DNA from: Solobacterium sp.
GTDB taxonomy: Bacteria; Bacillota_I; Bacilli_A; Erysipelotrichales; Erysipelotrichaceae
Assembly: GCA_017941735.1 (NCBI GenBank)
Contig: JAGAVW010000057.1
Coordinates: forward strand, 124,001 to 188,000
Direction of reading: 5' to 3'
Length of the DNA: 64,000 nt
Every line of letters starts with the position of its first letter. Position 1 is the first letter of the stretch. Shown here piece by piece: positions 16,753-26,961 of this stretch. The position numbers were made by a program, and so were the translations under genes. Under the pieces are notes generated by a model. It was not told the DNA's origin, did no database searches, and saw only the letters and a list, made by a program, of their open reading frames with translations.

Positions 16753-19700
16753 CTATTCTACACTTTTCAGTGATTCAACCATTTCAATGCGCTGCAATCG
16801 CTTCCTTAAGAAAAAGTTTACCATAAACCCAAACAAGATCGTTAAGATCACGGAATACCCTAAACTCAATAAATGAATGCGTCTTCCAAAGATAATATAA
16901 TCCATTTCTACTGTACGCATGATGTAATGATGCAATAAGATTCCTAATGGAATCCCTAAAAGTGCCCCTAGAATCGTTAAGATATTGTTTTCTTTAAAGA
17001 TATAATCCTGTACCTCTATTTTGCGGAAACCAAGCACTTTTAAAGTAGCGATTTCTCTTTGGCGCTCACTGATATTCACATTCGTAAGATTTCCTAATAC
17101 CACGAAAGCAAGGGACATCGACGAGATTAGTAAAACCCATACAATTAAATTCAAACCTTTGACCATATTTTGGAAATTGTTGATGGCAGTATCATAGTAG
17201 GAAATGGCTTGAACACTTTCCATCTCTGCTAAAGTCTTCTGGAATCCTTCTTGGTCAATCACATTTTCATTTACACGAATTAAATAATCCGTCTTTGTGA
17301 GTTTTGTGCCAAAAAGCGATTCATAGTAAGTTTGCGTTAAAAATGCATAATGATAAATATACATTTCACAGATTCCGGAAATACGTGCTTCCCGTATGAT
17401 TCCGTTATTACTTTCAATTTTTAGGGAATCACCTACCTTTAAACCCATATTTTCGGATAAACGTTGACTGATGATTAAGCCGGAATCATCTAGTTGAAGT
17501 GGACGATGTCCATTGATAGTACGTAAAGTGATAAATGGTTCAATCTCTTTGTTATCATCAAATATCATCATATTGACGCTTTCATCTTTTTCATCTTCCT
17601 TACGCGCAATGCCACTATACATCGCAAAATAATTCCCATCGCCATATTCTTCCATTTGTGAAATCGAAGTAATTGCGTTTTGTTTCTCTTTTTCACTTAA
17701 ATCCTTTTTAAATGTGACAATTCCGTCATACTTTAAGATTTCTTCAAATTGAAGATGCACTAAGGCAGTAATCGAATCGCGTATGCCAAAACCTGTCACC
17801 AACAAAGCACAACACCCTGCTACCCCTATGACCGTCATAATAAACCGCTTCTTATAACGGATTAAATTACGGATTGTTACTTTCCAACTAAAGGAAAACG
17901 CATTCCAAAGGAACCCTATTTTTTCTAAGAATATCTTCTTACCAATTTTGGGTGCCTTTGGCCTTAATAGTTGTGATGGGACGTCTTTCATATCACTTGC
18001 ACATGCGCTCCATGTTGTCATGAGCATAATAGCTAAGAATAATATGGAAGAAACTATGATGAGGCGCCAAGGAATAATCACACGATAGCTAGGCAAAATA
18101 TATAACATGCGCCATGTATGATAAATAACCGGAGGGAAAATCAAGAGTCCCAAAATTACCCCAATGAATTCTCCAAATAGCGTCGCAATTCCTGCATAAT
18201 ATAAATATTTTTTCGCACATTGTAATTGCGAATAACCTAAAGCACGATAAATCCCAATCTGCCCCCGTTGTTCATCTACCATACGGGTCATGGTGGTTAA
18301 GCATACTAATGCAGCAACCAGGAAAAAGAATACCGGGAAGATAGCCGCAATGGCTTCCATTTGATGAATGGTTTCGCGATAGGTTTCACTTCCATAGTGC
18401 TTGGTGCGATCTAAAACTGTCCACTCCCCTGCTTCTAATTCATCAATGTCTTGTTTTGCTTTGGTTAAATCCGCTTTGGCATCATCTAATTCTTTTTGTC
18501 CTTCTATACGTGCATCTTCCAACTCTTCTTTTGCCTTTTTAACATCTTCTCTAGCATCCAAGAGTTTTTGTTCGTTTTCAGCAACCTCTTTCCAACCATC
18601 ATCAATTTCTTTTTGCGCTTCTGCGATTGCTTCATCAAGTTGTACCGATGCATTTACGGTTTGTTCATTTGCTTTTTTGATTTGTTCATTGGCTTCGGCA
18701 ATTTGTTTTTTTCCATCTTCTAGTTGTAAAAGTGTGTTTTCTAATTCTTGCTTCTCTGCTAATAATTGTTCTTTTTGTGCTTGGTAGGAAGCAATATTTT
18801 GATCAAGATTACTTTCATCAATGCCTTTTTCTTTTAACGAATCTAATATACCTTGTTTGATTGCCTGTAACTGGGCTTCTTGGGCTTGTGAATTGGTGAT
18901 AGTTTCTTGTATGGCAAAACGCAATTCTTGTAGCGTTTGTAAGGATTGCCATTGCATTTGTTCTATCAATACTTTTAATGCTTCATTTTGTTCTACCAAT
19001 ATGGCTATCGGAGTTTCAGCTGGAAAATCCTTTAAGGATTCTTGTATCGCATTGAGATTAGCTTGTAGTTCTTGTAGTTTCGTAATTCCTTCATTTAGTT
19101 CGATTAAGCCTTGTTTTGCTTGCTGCAATTGGGCAATTCCTTCTTCTAATTGTTTTGTCCCTTCTTCTATTTGCGCGATGCCTGCATTAATTTCTGGAAT
19201 GCGTGCGAGTCCTTCTTCCAGTTCTTTTTCTTTTTCCTTTAGCTTTTCATAACCTTCCGTGATTTCTTTACGGGCACGGTTAATCTCATCCTGGCCATTA
19301 ATATATTCACGGTCTAGTTTCTCTTTTGCTTCCACTAAATCTTTTTTTGCTTGGGCAATTTCGTTTTCTCCATCTAGGATTTCTTGCTCCGCATCTGTAA
19401 TCTTTTTTTCTGCATCTAAGATTTCTTCGTCGAATTCCTTTTTTCCATCCTCATATTCTTTTAAGCCATCTTCATACTCTTCTAATGCTTCCTTTAAGAT
19501 TTCTTCTCTTCGATGTGTAGCTTGACTTGTGGCTAGTCCTTCAATCTCTTTTGCGACTTCTTTCCCATAATCAACATATTGATCTGAAAAAGCTGGATAA
19601 GCATCTGCTTCCTTTAGTACCACATTAATTTCTGTCATGTAGTCAATCGTAAAGACCTCATCTTTTACATAAAGGTAGGTTTCTAGATAACGATTGCTTA

Positions 19701-20265
19701 AGGTACTATTTTCTTTCGTTTCATTTAAATAAAGCGGGGTATCAATTAAACCAACGACAGTAAAAGTGTCATTATCTAACCAATCTTCTAAATCATTTTC
19801 GGGTCGAGAAAGCGTAACCGTATCCCCAACCACAAAGCGTTGCATAATTGAATTCCCTGCTTCCGCAAGGGCTTCTCTATTATTTTCAGGTAAACGACCT
19901 TCCCGTAATGCGAAGTGATTGATTTGTTGTTGAGGGGAATAGGCATGTACACGGGCAATGCTTACCTCACGCTCTGTTTTCGCTAAGACATCCACAAATT
20001 TTGTTCCTTCTGCATTTTTCACAGCAGGTAGTGCTTTAATAGCTGTTACATCTTCTTCATCAAAGCCATAATTTGCATAAACAGTAATGTCTTTTAAATC
20101 CGTCTCTTTTTGGTATTCCCCTACGCTATAAGCCATGATTGGGCTTGTAGCACTAACCCCAACATAAAAAGAAACACCTAAGGCTACAATTAAAAGTAAG
20201 GTTAAAAATCGTCCTTTTGAATTGCCGATTAAACGAATTAAATCCTTTCTTGCAGTCTTAGGCAT
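16753..20265 (-). CDS. FtsX-like ABC transporter permease with a long extracytoplasmic coiled coil
   Basis: 1170 residues. TM1 is at about 20-40 and a MacB-type extracytoplasmic domain spans about 45-250. A charged, heptad-rich coiled coil runs from about 251 to 612 with repeated D/E-G-x-x-E/K units. The first FtsX domain with three TMs follows (about 637-760). A TM near 810, a second extracytoplasmic domain and the last FtsX domain with three TMs close the protein. It pairs with the ATPase gene 1 nt upstream. Relatives with coiled-coil inserts occur in many Bacillota; their substrates are unknown. Export, or mechanical signalling to a wall enzyme as for FtsEX, are both possible. Confidence 0.85.
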   Translation of the reverse strand: MPKTARKDLIRLIGNSKGRFLTLLLIVALGVSFYVGVSATSPIMAYSVGEYQKETDLKDITVYANYGFDEEDVTAIKALPAVKNAEGTKFVDVLAKTEREVSIARVHAYSPQQQINHFALREGRLPENNREALAEAGNSIMQRFVVGDTVTLSRPENDLEDWLDNDTFTVVGLIDTPLYLNETKENSTLSNRYLETYLYVKDEVFTIDYMTEINVVLKEADAYPAFSDQYVDYGKEVAKEIEGLATSQATHRREEILKEALEEYEDGLKEYEDGKKEFDEEILDAEKKITDAEQEILDGENEIAQAKKDLVEAKEKLDREYINGQDEINRARKEITEGYEKLKEKEKELEEGLARIPEINAGIAQIEEGTKQLEEGIAQLQQAKQGLIELNEGITKLQELQANLNAIQESLKDFPAETPIAILVEQNEALKVLIEQMQWQSLQTLQELRFAIQETITNSQAQEAQLQAIKQGILDSLKEKGIDESNLDQNIASYQAQKEQLLAEKQELENTLLQLEDGKKQIAEANEQIKKANEQTVNASVQLDEAIAEAQKEIDDGWKEVAENEQKLLDAREDVKKAKEELEDARIEGQKELDDAKADLTKAKQDIDELEAGEWTVLDRTKHYGSETYRETIHQMEAIAAIFPVFFFLVAALVCLTTMTRMVDEQRGQIGIYRALGYSQLQCAKKYLYYAGIATLFGEFIGVILGLLIFPPVIYHTWRMLYILPSYRVIIPWRLIIVSSILFLAIMLMTTWSACASDMKDVPSQLLRPKAPKIGKKIFLEKIGFLWNAFSFSWKVTIRNLIRYKKRFIMTVIGVAGCCALLVTGFGIRDSITALVHLQFEEILKYDGIVTFKKDLSEKEKQNAITSISQMEEYGDGNYFAMYSGIARKEDEKDESVNMMIFDDNKEIEPFITLRTINGHRPLQLDDSGLIISQRLSENMGLKVGDSLKIESNNGIIREARISGICEMYIYHYAFLTQTYYESLFGTKLTKTDYLIRVNENVIDQEGFQKTLAEMESVQAISYYDTAINNFQNMVKGLNLIVWVLLISSMSLAFVVLGNLTNVNISERQREIATLKVLGFRKIEVQDYIFKENNILTILGALLGIPLGILLHHYIMRTVEMDYIIFGRRIHLLSLGYSVILTILFGFMVNFFLRKRLQRIEMVESLKSVE

Positions 20266-20266
20266 A

Positions 20267-20968
20267 TCACCACTCTATTAAATCAATATCCATTGGTGCT
20301 TCATTATAAGTTTCTTCTACAATCTTTCCACTCTTCATACGGAACACGCGATCTCCCATCGGACATAGCGCTAAGTTATGCGTAATAATTAAGACGGTCA
20401 TGTGATACAGTTTTGAAGTTTCTTGTAATAACTTCAATATCTGCTTACCAGTAACATAATCAAGCGCTCCCGTAGGCTCATCGCATAATAACAATTTAGG
20501 GTTTTTTGCTAATGCACGCGCAATCGCTACACGCTGTTGTTCTCCGCCAGATAATTGGGAAGGAAAATTCTCAATGCGATCTTCTAACCCAACCCGCTTT
20601 AAGACTTCTAATGAATCCAATGGATTCTCACAAATCTCGGTAGCGAGTTCAACATTTTCAATCGACGTTAAGTTTTGTACTAAGTTATAAAATTGAAATA
20701 CAAATCCAATATCAAAACGTCGATAATCCGTTAATTCATTTTCATTAAATTGGCTCACATGTTTGCCATCCACGATTAAATCCCCACGGGTAACGGTATC
20801 CATTCCACCTAAAAGATTTAAAAGTGTACTTTTGCCAGCTCCAGAAGCACCTGCAATGATAACCACTTCTCCTTTTTCAATATTTAAACTTACCCCATCC
20901 AAAGCATGGATTTCCATTTCGCCAACGCGGTAAATTTTATGGACATCTCTTAGTTCGATATAACTCAT
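20267..20968 (-). CDS. ABC transporter ATP-binding protein (LolD/MacB type)
   Basis: 233 residues. Walker A is GASGAGKST, the signature motif is LSGGEQQRV, Walker B with catalytic glutamate is [12 protein letters not shown], and the switch histidine is in LIITHN. This is the MacB/LolD subgroup that works with FtsX-like permeases; the permease gene starts 1 nt downstream. No Shine-Dalgarno sequence is visible before the ATG. An 18-bp perfect palindrome ends 7 nt upstream of the start, suggesting repressor control. Confidence 0.92.
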   Translation of the reverse strand: MSYIELRDVHKIYRVGEMEIHALDGVSLNIEKGEVVIIAGASGAGKSTLLNLLGGMDTVTRGDLIVDGKHVSQFNENELTDYRRFDIGFVFQFYNLVQNLTSIENVELATEICENPLDSLEVLKRVGLEDRIENFPSQLSGGEQQRVAIARALAKNPKLLLCDEPTGALDYVTGKQILKLLQETSKLYHMTVLIITHNLALCPMGDRVFRMKSGKIVEETYNEAPMDIDLIEW

Positions 20969-20975
20969 ATTTCAT

Positions 20976-20993
20976 ATTAAAACATGTTTTAAT
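20976..20993. promoter_or_regulatory. 18-bp perfect palindrome upstream of the ABC transporter
   Basis: ATTAAAACATGTTTTAAT is fully self-complementary around the CATG centre. It sits between the rpsO terminator and the ATG of the ATPase gene, between a weak -35 (TTTGCA) and -10 (TATGAA), the usual place for a repressor operator. Confidence 0.55.
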
Positions 20994-21000
20994 GCAAAGG

Positions 21001-21020
21001 AAAAGCCAGCAATGCTGGCC
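21001..21020 (-). terminator. rpsO terminator
   Basis: GCCAGC, loop, GCTGGC followed by TTTTCCTTT on the minus strand, directly after the rpsO stop. Confidence 0.82.
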
Positions 21021-21028
21021 CTGTTTGT

Positions 21029-21295
21029 TTATTTTCTTAAACCTAGTTTTTTGACAAGATCACGATAGCGGTTTACATCGTTTTTCTTCAAATATTCAAG
21101 CATTTGTCTACGACGACCTACCATCTTCATCAAACCACGTGAACTAGAATAATCTTGTTTGTGTTGTTTGAGATGTTCTGTTAAGCGATTGATTTGTTCG
21201 GTAAGAATCGCAACTTGAACTTCGACAGAACCTGTGTCCTTGTCTTTTCTTCCATACTCTTTAATGAGCTTTTCTTTGACTTCTTTTTCTAACAT
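21029..21295 (-). CDS. rpsO: Ribosomal protein S15
   Basis: 88 residues, the normal length. The rRNA-binding segments [30 protein letters not shown] and [12 protein letters not shown] are typical. The start is the ATG at 21295 with AGGAGG 5 nt upstream; the frame open to 21361 covers the mRNA leader. S15 binds the 16S rRNA central domain and often represses its own mRNA. It has its own promoter, structured leader and terminator. Confidence 0.97.
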   Translation of the reverse strand: MLEKEVKEKLIKEYGRKDKDTGSVEVQVAILTEQINRLTEHLKQHKQDYSSSRGLMKMVGRRRQMLEYLKKNDVNRYRDLVKKLGLRK

Positions 21296-21366
21296 AATTC
21301 CTCCTGTTTTAAAGTCCTTTCTGTCCGAGAACGGCGTTGAGGATACGCACTTCCCAGGCACAAAGC
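21296..21366 (-). promoter_or_regulatory. Candidate S15 autoregulatory mRNA leader
   Basis: About 71 nt lie between the predicted transcription start and the rpsO ATG. The segment around 21310-21340 can fold: TCC with GGA and AAC with GTT make an interrupted stem-loop just upstream of the ribosome binding site. Autoregulatory leaders are known for rpsO in several bacteria. The fold is by eye, so this is tentative. Confidence 0.4.
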
Positions 21367-21372
21367 ATGATT

Positions 21373-21401
21373 ATCATAGCACTCTTATCTATCCCTTTCA
21401 A
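21373..21401 (-). promoter_or_regulatory. rpsO promoter
   Basis: TTGAAA (21401-21396), a 17-nt spacer and TATGAT (21378-21373), with TGC before the -10. Confidence 0.75.
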
Positions 21402-21473
21402 GAAAAAATATCCAATGCGCGAATTTCCTATAAGAATGCTATACTACTATATAGAGAATATAGAGGGATAATT

Positions 21474-22742
21474 ATGTTTAAAAATTTTAACAAGCTCGAA
21501 AAAGCATGGATTTACTACGACATTGGGAATTCTGCATTTACAATGATGGTTTCAACCATTATTCCCTTATGGTTTAACACCTTAGCAGATGCAGCAAACC
21601 TAACCGACGCACAATACCTAGCGTATTGGAGTTATGGCACAAGTGTCGCAACCATCTTGATTGCGATTCTTGGTCCTGTATTGGGCACCATTTCCGATAA
21701 CAAAGGCTTTAAAAAGCCAATGTTTCAAACCGCATTAATCATTGGGGTTGTTGGCTGTATCATTTTAGGTATTGCACCAAACTGGATTCTTTATTTAATT
21801 ACTTATGTCATTGCAAAAGTCGCTTACCAAGCAAGTTTAGTCTTCTATGACTCCATGTTGCCTGATGTTACTACGCCAGAGAGAATGGACTTAGTCTCTT
21901 CACAAGGATATGCATGGGGCTATATTGGTAGCTGTATTCCATTTACCATTGCCCTTGCCTTCTATGCACTAGGTATGTTCAATATCCTTCCTATGAAGAT
22001 CTGTATCACCATTGACTTTATTGTCATTGCGATTTGGTGGTTACTAGTAACACGTCCATTATTAAAGAATTATAAACAAGTCTACTATGTAGAAAACGCA
22101 CGCGATACAATTGGAGAAAGCTTCCATCGTTTAAAAGAAACCGTTACCCATTTAGTAAAGAATGATAAGAAAGTATTCTATTTCTTACTTGCCTTCTTCT
22201 TCTATATCGATGGCGTTTATACCATTATTGATGAAGCGGTTGCGATTGGTAGATCCTTTGGCTTTAACGATATGGTATTACTTGTCATCTTATTACTCAC
22301 ACAAGTTGTCGCCTTTGCCTTTGCGACTTTATTTGGAAAACTATCTGAAAAATATCATTCTGTTTTCTTAATTCGCATCTGTATTGGTGGTTATCTATTT
22401 GTCGCTTTATTTGCCCTAACGATGCAACATGTATGGCAATTTGGGGTTATGGCATTTGTAGTTGGTATGTTCCAAGGCGCAATCCAAGCCTTATCTCGTT
22501 CTTACTTTGCACAAATTATTCCACCTGATAATTCCGGTGAATACTTTGGACTCTATGATATTTGTGGTAAAGGTGCTGCCTTTATGGGTACGATGATGGT
22601 TGGTTTAACCGTACAAATCACAAAGAGTGTCAATATTGCGGTTGCAACATTAAGTATCTTATTTGTCTTAGGTTTCATTTTCTTAAATAAATCGGAACGT
22701 ATTTCGAAAAATGAATACCATGTAAAAGCACATCAAGATTAA
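21474..22742 (+). CDS. MFS transporter, UMF1-like family
   Basis: 422 residues with 12 predicted membrane segments. The start ATG at 21474 has GAGGG upstream; the open frame extends back to 21234 but that part is antisense to rpsO. The N-terminal segment KLEKAWIYYDIGNSAFTMMVSTIIPLWF is characteristic of the UMF1/Atg22-like branch, whose best-known members export amino acids from vacuoles. The bacterial substrate is unknown. It is transcribed divergently from rpsO and its stop overlaps hemW by 4 bases. Confidence 0.82.
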   Translation: MFKNFNKLEKAWIYYDIGNSAFTMMVSTIIPLWFNTLADAANLTDAQYLAYWSYGTSVATILIAILGPVLGTISDNKGFKKPMFQTALIIGVVGCIILGIAPNWILYLITYVIAKVAYQASLVFYDSMLPDVTTPERMDLVSSQGYAWGYIGSCIPFTIALAFYALGMFNILPMKICITIDFIVIAIWWLLVTRPLLKNYKQVYYVENARDTIGESFHRLKETVTHLVKNDKKVFYFLLAFFFYIDGVYTIIDEAVAIGRSFGFNDMVLLVILLLTQVVAFAFATLFGKLSEKYHSVFLIRICIGGYLFVALFALTMQHVWQFGVMAFVVGMFQGAIQALSRSYFAQIIPPDNSGEYFGLYDICGKGAAFMGTMMVGLTVQITKSVNIAVATLSILFVLGFIFLNKSERISKNEYHVKAHQD

Positions 22743-23839
22743 TCCAGCAAACGTACGAGAATCGTATTTAAAATCGGAAGGCCCTCTTTGGTGCAACGTA
22801 AATAATCCTGATTCCTTTCAAGTAAGCCTTCATGGATTAAGTCGTTGATTCTTTCACCAAATAAGCTTTGTATATCGGTTTGTTCAAAAGAAGGAAGATA
22901 AATTCCTTCTTTTTTTCGTAAGCCCATCATAAAAGCATTAAAGGTTTGTTCTTCTTTACTTTCTTCAATAGAAGTGCACGCAAGCGGATTTTTTAAATAA
23001 GCATTTAAAACACTTGGTTTATCATAACGAATATTATTTTCTTTTCCACTTGCCCCACAGCCTAAGCCATAAAAATCTTCATAATTCCAATAACATAAAT
23101 TGTGTTTTGATTCATAACCAGGAAGAGAAAAATTAGAAATTTCATATTGTTGATAACCATATTGTGGTAATAATTCTAAGATTTTAAAATACATGTCGGC
23201 TTCTAAGTCTTCCTCTAAAGGCTTAACTCCTTTTTTTCCAAACACCGTATTTTCTTCAATCGTTAAACTATAAATCGAAATGTGTGTTGGCTCTAGTTTG
23301 ATTGCCTCATGTACGCTAGCTACTAAATCTTCCATTGTTTGCTTTGGCAAAGAATACATCAAATCCAAAGAGATATTTGTAAAACCGACCTCTTTCAATA
23401 AACGCATGGCTTGTTTTGTCTGTTCAAAGGTATGCGTTCGTCCAATTTCTTTTAATAATGCATCGTTACTTGTCTGCATTCCCATACTGATGCGATTGAT
23501 GCCATGGCGAAGAAAGCATTCCACTTTTTCTTTTGTGATTGATTCTGGATTTACTTCAATTGTATATTCTTCAATTTCTTTTATATGGGAATCAAATAAG
23601 GATAAGAAAGCCTCTAATGTATCCACATCTAAAGCGCTTGGCGTACCTCCCCCGATATAGATTGTCTTCAAATCATGGGCTATCTTTTTTTCTTCATATT
23701 CCCTTTTTAATGCTGAAAGCCAATCTTGGATGGTTTTTGGATTCGTTAAAACATGTGAAAAGTCACAATAAAAACAAATATGATTACAAAACGGGACATG
23801 TACATATAACGATAAAGGGTGTTTATTTTTTGTCATCAT
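22739..23839 (-). CDS. hemW: Radical SAM heme chaperone HemW-like protein
   Basis: 366 residues. It has the radical SAM CxxxCxxC motif (C18, C22, C25 in [10 protein letters not shown]), YIGGGTPS, the NPES motif and RISMGMQT. HemW-type proteins bind heme and deliver it to targets; older annotations call them coproporphyrinogen oxidase, but the HemN-specific extra N-terminal region is absent. The start overlaps the end of lepA by 17 bases with no separate ribosome binding site, so translation is probably coupled, as in B. subtilis where hemW also follows lepA. Confidence 0.9.
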   Translation of the reverse strand: MMTKNKHPLSLYVHVPFCNHICFYCDFSHVLTNPKTIQDWLSALKREYEEKKIAHDLKTIYIGGGTPSALDVDTLEAFLSLFDSHIKEIEEYTIEVNPESITKEKVECFLRHGINRISMGMQTSNDALLKEIGRTHTFEQTKQAMRLLKEVGFTNISLDLMYSLPKQTMEDLVASVHEAIKLEPTHISIYSLTIEENTVFGKKGVKPLEEDLEADMYFKILELLPQYGYQQYEISNFSLPGYESKHNLCYWNYEDFYGLGCGASGKENNIRYDKPSVLNAYLKNPLACTSIEESKEEQTFNAFMMGLRKKEGIYLPSFEQTDIQSLFGERINDLIHEGLLERNQDYLRCTKEGLPILNTILVRLLD

Positions 23840-25631
23840 TCATAGATAAAACAGCCATGAATGCTTCTTGCGGGATGACAACAGAACCCACAGCCTTCAT
23901 CCGTTTCTTTCCTTCTTTTTGTTTTTCTAATAATTTCTTTTTACGTGTAATATCGCCACCATAGCATTTCGCTAAGACATTTTTACGTAATGATTTGATA
24001 TTGGTACGCGCAATGACTTTCCCACCAATAGCGGCTTGGACAGGAATTTCAAATTGTTGCTTAGGAATGAGTTCCTTTAAACGTACGGTGATTTCATTAC
24101 CACGTTGATATGATTCAGAGCGATGAATAATCACACTGAGCGCATCCACTGGTTCCCCATTCAAAAGAATATCCATACGCACTAAGTCTTCTTTTCGATA
24201 ACCAATGAGCTCATAATCCAAAGAAGCATACCCCTTTGAACAGGATTTTAAACGATCAAAGAAGTCAAAAATGATTTCAGATAATGGCAATTCATAGACA
24301 ATCATATTTCGGCCATTATCAATGACTTCCATACTTTGATAGATGCCACGCTTATTCTGACAAAGCTCCATAACTGCTCCAATATAAGAATCTGGCACCA
24401 TAATCTCCGCTTTTACATAAGGTTCTTCAATTTGTTTAATCTTGACCGCTTCCGGTAATTTTGCGGGGTTATCAATTTCAATCATGGAACCATCTGTTAA
24501 ATAAACATGGTAGATAACCGATGGTGCAGTCGCAATTAGATCGAGATTATATTCTCTTTCTAGACGCTCTTGAATAACATCCATATGCAATAAACCTAAG
24601 AAACCACAACGGAAGCCAAACCCTAAGGCTTGTGAGGTTTCTGGCTCATATTGTAAAGAAGCATCATTTAATTGTAATTTATCCAAAGCTTCATGAAGGT
24701 CTTCATAACGCGCCGCATCACTTGGATATAAACCACAATAAACCATTGGGTTAAGCTTTCGATAACCTTCTAGTGGTGCCGATGCAGGATTTTTAACACT
24801 TGTTACGGTATCCCCAACCGAAACATCTTGAATTGATTTTATGGAAGCCGCAAACCATCCGACATCCCCACATTGTAAAGTTTTAACAGGTACTTCTCTT
24901 GGATTTCGTATCCCTGCTTCTAAGACTTCGTATTTAGCTCCAGTTGCCATAAATTGGATTTCATCCCCAACCGAGAGTTTACCTTCTCGTATGCGCACAA
25001 GTGCTATGACACCACGATATGAATCATAAAAAGAATCAAACACAAGTGCTTGGAGTGGTTTTTTTTCATCACCATTTGGGGCAGGAATTTTAGTTACGAT
25101 TTGTTCTAAAACTTCATCCACATTAACGCCAGTCCTAGCACTAATTAATGGCGCATCGGAACAATCTAAGCCAATGATATTTTCAATTTCCTTTTTTACT
25201 TCTTCTGGACGTGCATTGGTCATATCACACTTATTAATGACAGGAATGATTTCTAAGTCATTATCTAAAGCGAGATACGTATTCGCTAAAGTTTGTGCTT
25301 GGACACCTTGGGTCGCATCCACAACTAAAATAGCCCCCTCACACGCTGCTAAAGAGCGAGAAACTTCATAAGTAAAGTCGACATGCCCTGGGGTATCAAT
25401 GAGATTGAAGATATACTCTTCCCCATTTTTACTTTTATACTTCAGTTGCACAGCATTTAGCTTAATCGTAATGCCACGTTCTCTCTCTAAATCCATTTCA
25501 TCTAGGATTTGGGTTTTCATATCCCGTTGTTGAATCGTTTCCGTCATCTCTAAAATACGATCCGCTAACGTAGACTTTCCGTGATCGATATGTGCAATAA
25601 TACAAAAATTTCGAATATGTTTTTGATCCAT
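23823..25631 (-). CDS. lepA: Elongation factor 4 (LepA)
   Basis: 602 residues, full length. The G domain has HIDHGKST (about 14-21), the DTPGH motif and NKCD. EF-G-like domains II, III and V and the LepA-specific C-terminal domain ([38 protein letters not shown]) follow. It acts on the ribosome under stress or during initiation. I use the ATG at 25631, 1 nt after the fmt stop; a TTG three codons upstream is possible but lacks a better site. Confidence 0.97.
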   Translation of the reverse strand: MDQKHIRNFCIIAHIDHGKSTLADRILEMTETIQQRDMKTQILDEMDLERERGITIKLNAVQLKYKSKNGEEYIFNLIDTPGHVDFTYEVSRSLAACEGAILVVDATQGVQAQTLANTYLALDNDLEIIPVINKCDMTNARPEEVKKEIENIIGLDCSDAPLISARTGVNVDEVLEQIVTKIPAPNGDEKKPLQALVFDSFYDSYRGVIALVRIREGKLSVGDEIQFMATGAKYEVLEAGIRNPREVPVKTLQCGDVGWFAASIKSIQDVSVGDTVTSVKNPASAPLEGYRKLNPMVYCGLYPSDAARYEDLHEALDKLQLNDASLQYEPETSQALGFGFRCGFLGLLHMDVIQERLEREYNLDLIATAPSVIYHVYLTDGSMIEIDNPAKLPEAVKIKQIEEPYVKAEIMVPDSYIGAVMELCQNKRGIYQSMEVIDNGRNMIVYELPLSEIIFDFFDRLKSCSKGYASLDYELIGYRKEDLVRMDILLNGEPVDALSVIIHRSESYQRGNEITVRLKELIPKQQFEIPVQAAIGGKVIARTNIKSLRKNVLAKCYGGDITRKKKLLEKQKEGKKRMKAVGSVVIPQEAFMAVLSMNDDKK

Positions 25632-25632
25632 G

Positions 25633-26571
25633 TTATGCAAATACTTTCCCTACTAAATTACGACCAGCACCATTCATGAAATCTTTTGCCGCCATTTTTT
25701 GTTTTCCTTCTGGTTGAAGGACATCTACATATAAATAACCACCGCGTAACGCAATCTTTAAAGACTCCTCTTCTAATCCCACTACGAAGCCTGGTTCAAA
25801 GGTATTTTCTTCTAAAACAAGATGTGATTCATAGAACTTGATGCGTTTTCCTTCAATCATACCGTATGCGACAGGCCAATCGAGTAATGCACGAATATGG
25901 TTATATGCCTCTTGTGCCGATTCAAGTGAAAAATGTACTTGCTCTTCTTCTTTTGAAATATTGCGCGCAATCACAACGCCTTCTTCATCTTGTTCTACAC
26001 CAGGTAGTTCTCCTTTTAAATAAAGTGGTAATTGTTCTTTTAATAATTGTGAAGCAACTGCTTCCAATTTCACATTAAGCGAACTCGTTGTATCATTTGG
26101 TGCAATTGGAACGATTGTCTTTGCGTATACCTTCCCGGCATCCATCGCTTTTACCATTTCCATTAAACAAACACCCGTTTCTTTATCCCCTGCCCAAACG
26201 GCACGATGAACCGGTGCGCCACCACGATATTTTGGCAATAAACTTGGATGGATGTTTAAACAGCCATATTTTGGGTATTGTAATACTTCTTCTGGAATCA
26301 TTTGTCCATAAGCACACGTGATAATTAAATCTGGTTCATACGCTAAAACCGACGCATATTCTTCTTTTAGCTTATTGGGTTGCACAACAGGAATACCCAA
26401 CTCATCTGCTAAGGCATGAATTGGGGTTTTCTCAATGATGTGTTTACGGCCAACGGGTTTATCTGGCTGCGAAACAACCGCAACTAAGTTGTATTTTTCA
26501 TCATATAACGTTTGCAAAATCGGACATGCAAATTCAGGGGTTCCTATAAATAAAACTCTTATGTTTTCCAT
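25633..26571 (-). CDS. fmt: Methionyl-tRNA formyltransferase
   Basis: 312 residues. The catalytic motif [20 protein letters not shown] contains the conserved Asn and His, and [10 protein letters not shown] opens the N-terminal domain; the C-terminal OB-like domain carries [25 protein letters not shown]. It formylates initiator Met-tRNA. GGAGA lies upstream of the ATG. It is followed by lepA at 1 nt; no def gene is nearby, unlike in many genomes. Confidence 0.96.
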   Translation of the reverse strand: MENIRVLFIGTPEFACPILQTLYDEKYNLVAVVSQPDKPVGRKHIIEKTPIHALADELGIPVVQPNKLKEEYASVLAYEPDLIITCAYGQMIPEEVLQYPKYGCLNIHPSLLPKYRGGAPVHRAVWAGDKETGVCLMEMVKAMDAGKVYAKTIVPIAPNDTTSSLNVKLEAVASQLLKEQLPLYLKGELPGVEQDEEGVVIARNISKEEEQVHFSLESAQEAYNHIRALLDWPVAYGMIEGKRIKFYESHLVLEENTFEPGFVVGLEEESLKIALRGGYLYVDVLQPEGKQKMAAKDFMNGAGRNLVGKVFA

Positions 26572-26591
26572 TCTCTTTCTCCTAGTTCATT

Positions 26592-26597
26592 ATTATA
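26592..26597 (-). promoter_or_regulatory. -10 box of the fmt-lepA-hemW unit
   Basis: TATAAT on the minus strand 20 nt upstream of the fmt ATG. The -35 region has no good match. Confidence 0.45.
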
Positions 26598-26608
26598 GCC
26601 TAGTTTCG

Positions 26609-26637
26609 TTGCATTTTGAGCACAGCTTTGTTATAAT
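26609..26637 (+). promoter_or_regulatory. rpsT promoter
   Basis: TTGCAT (26609-26614), a 17-nt spacer and TATAAT (26632-26637), with TGT before the -10. Confidence 0.82.
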
Positions 26638-26668
26638 TCTATCGCTGTCGAAAAGAGGAGGTGTAAGC

Positions 26669-26935
26669 ATGGCTAATATTAAATCTCAAAAAAAGCGCGC
26701 TTTTACAAATCAAAAAAGACAAGTTAGAAATCTTGGCAAAAAGACATTGGTTAAATCTGCAATTAAAAACGTGTTAACTGCAGTTGAAGCGAATGACTTA
26801 GAAGCTGCTAAGAAAGCATATGATAAAGCTAACTCTGTTTTAGATAAAGCGATTACGAGTGGTATTAAGAAAAAGAACTATGTTGCTCGTCAAAAGTCAC
26901 GTTTAGCTAAAGCAGTTAATTCATTACAAAAATAA
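26669..26935 (+). CDS. rpsT: Ribosomal protein S20
   Basis: 88 residues beginning MANIKSQKKRAFTNQKR, a typical S20, rich in Lys and Ala. It binds 16S rRNA early in 30S assembly. The ATG at 26669 has GAGGAGG upstream; the frame open back to 26435 is antisense to fmt. It is a single-gene unit with its own promoter and terminator. Confidence 0.97.
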   Translation: MANIKSQKKRAFTNQKRQVRNLGKKTLVKSAIKNVLTAVEANDLEAAKKAYDKANSVLDKAITSGIKKKNYVARQKSRLAKAVNSLQK

Positions 26936-26961
26936 TTCCGACGAGTCGGAATTATTTTTTA
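26932..26961 (+). terminator. rpsT terminator
   Basis: ATAATTCCGAC and GTCGGAATTAT form an 11-bp stem followed by TTTTTT. The rpsT stop codon is in the left arm, and the convergent trmK gene ends in the right arm, so it may serve both. Confidence 0.88.

Noticed and set aside
19100-19500. Direct-repeat-like DNA in the permease gene as a tandem repeat or CRISPR-like array
   Set aside because: The similarity comes from degenerate coiled-coil codons; units differ in sequence and spacing and there are no constant repeats with unique spacers.
18401-19525. Long plus-strand open frames rich in Ser, Phe and Cys opposite the ABC permease
   Set aside because: They are antisense shadows of the coiled-coil codons, without ribosome binding sites, and their composition is what repeated E/K/A codons give on the other strand.
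22739-23839. Oxygen-independent coproporphyrinogen III oxidase (HemN)
   Set aside because: The protein is short and lies after lepA as HemW does; no other heme-synthesis gene is near. HemW is the better name.
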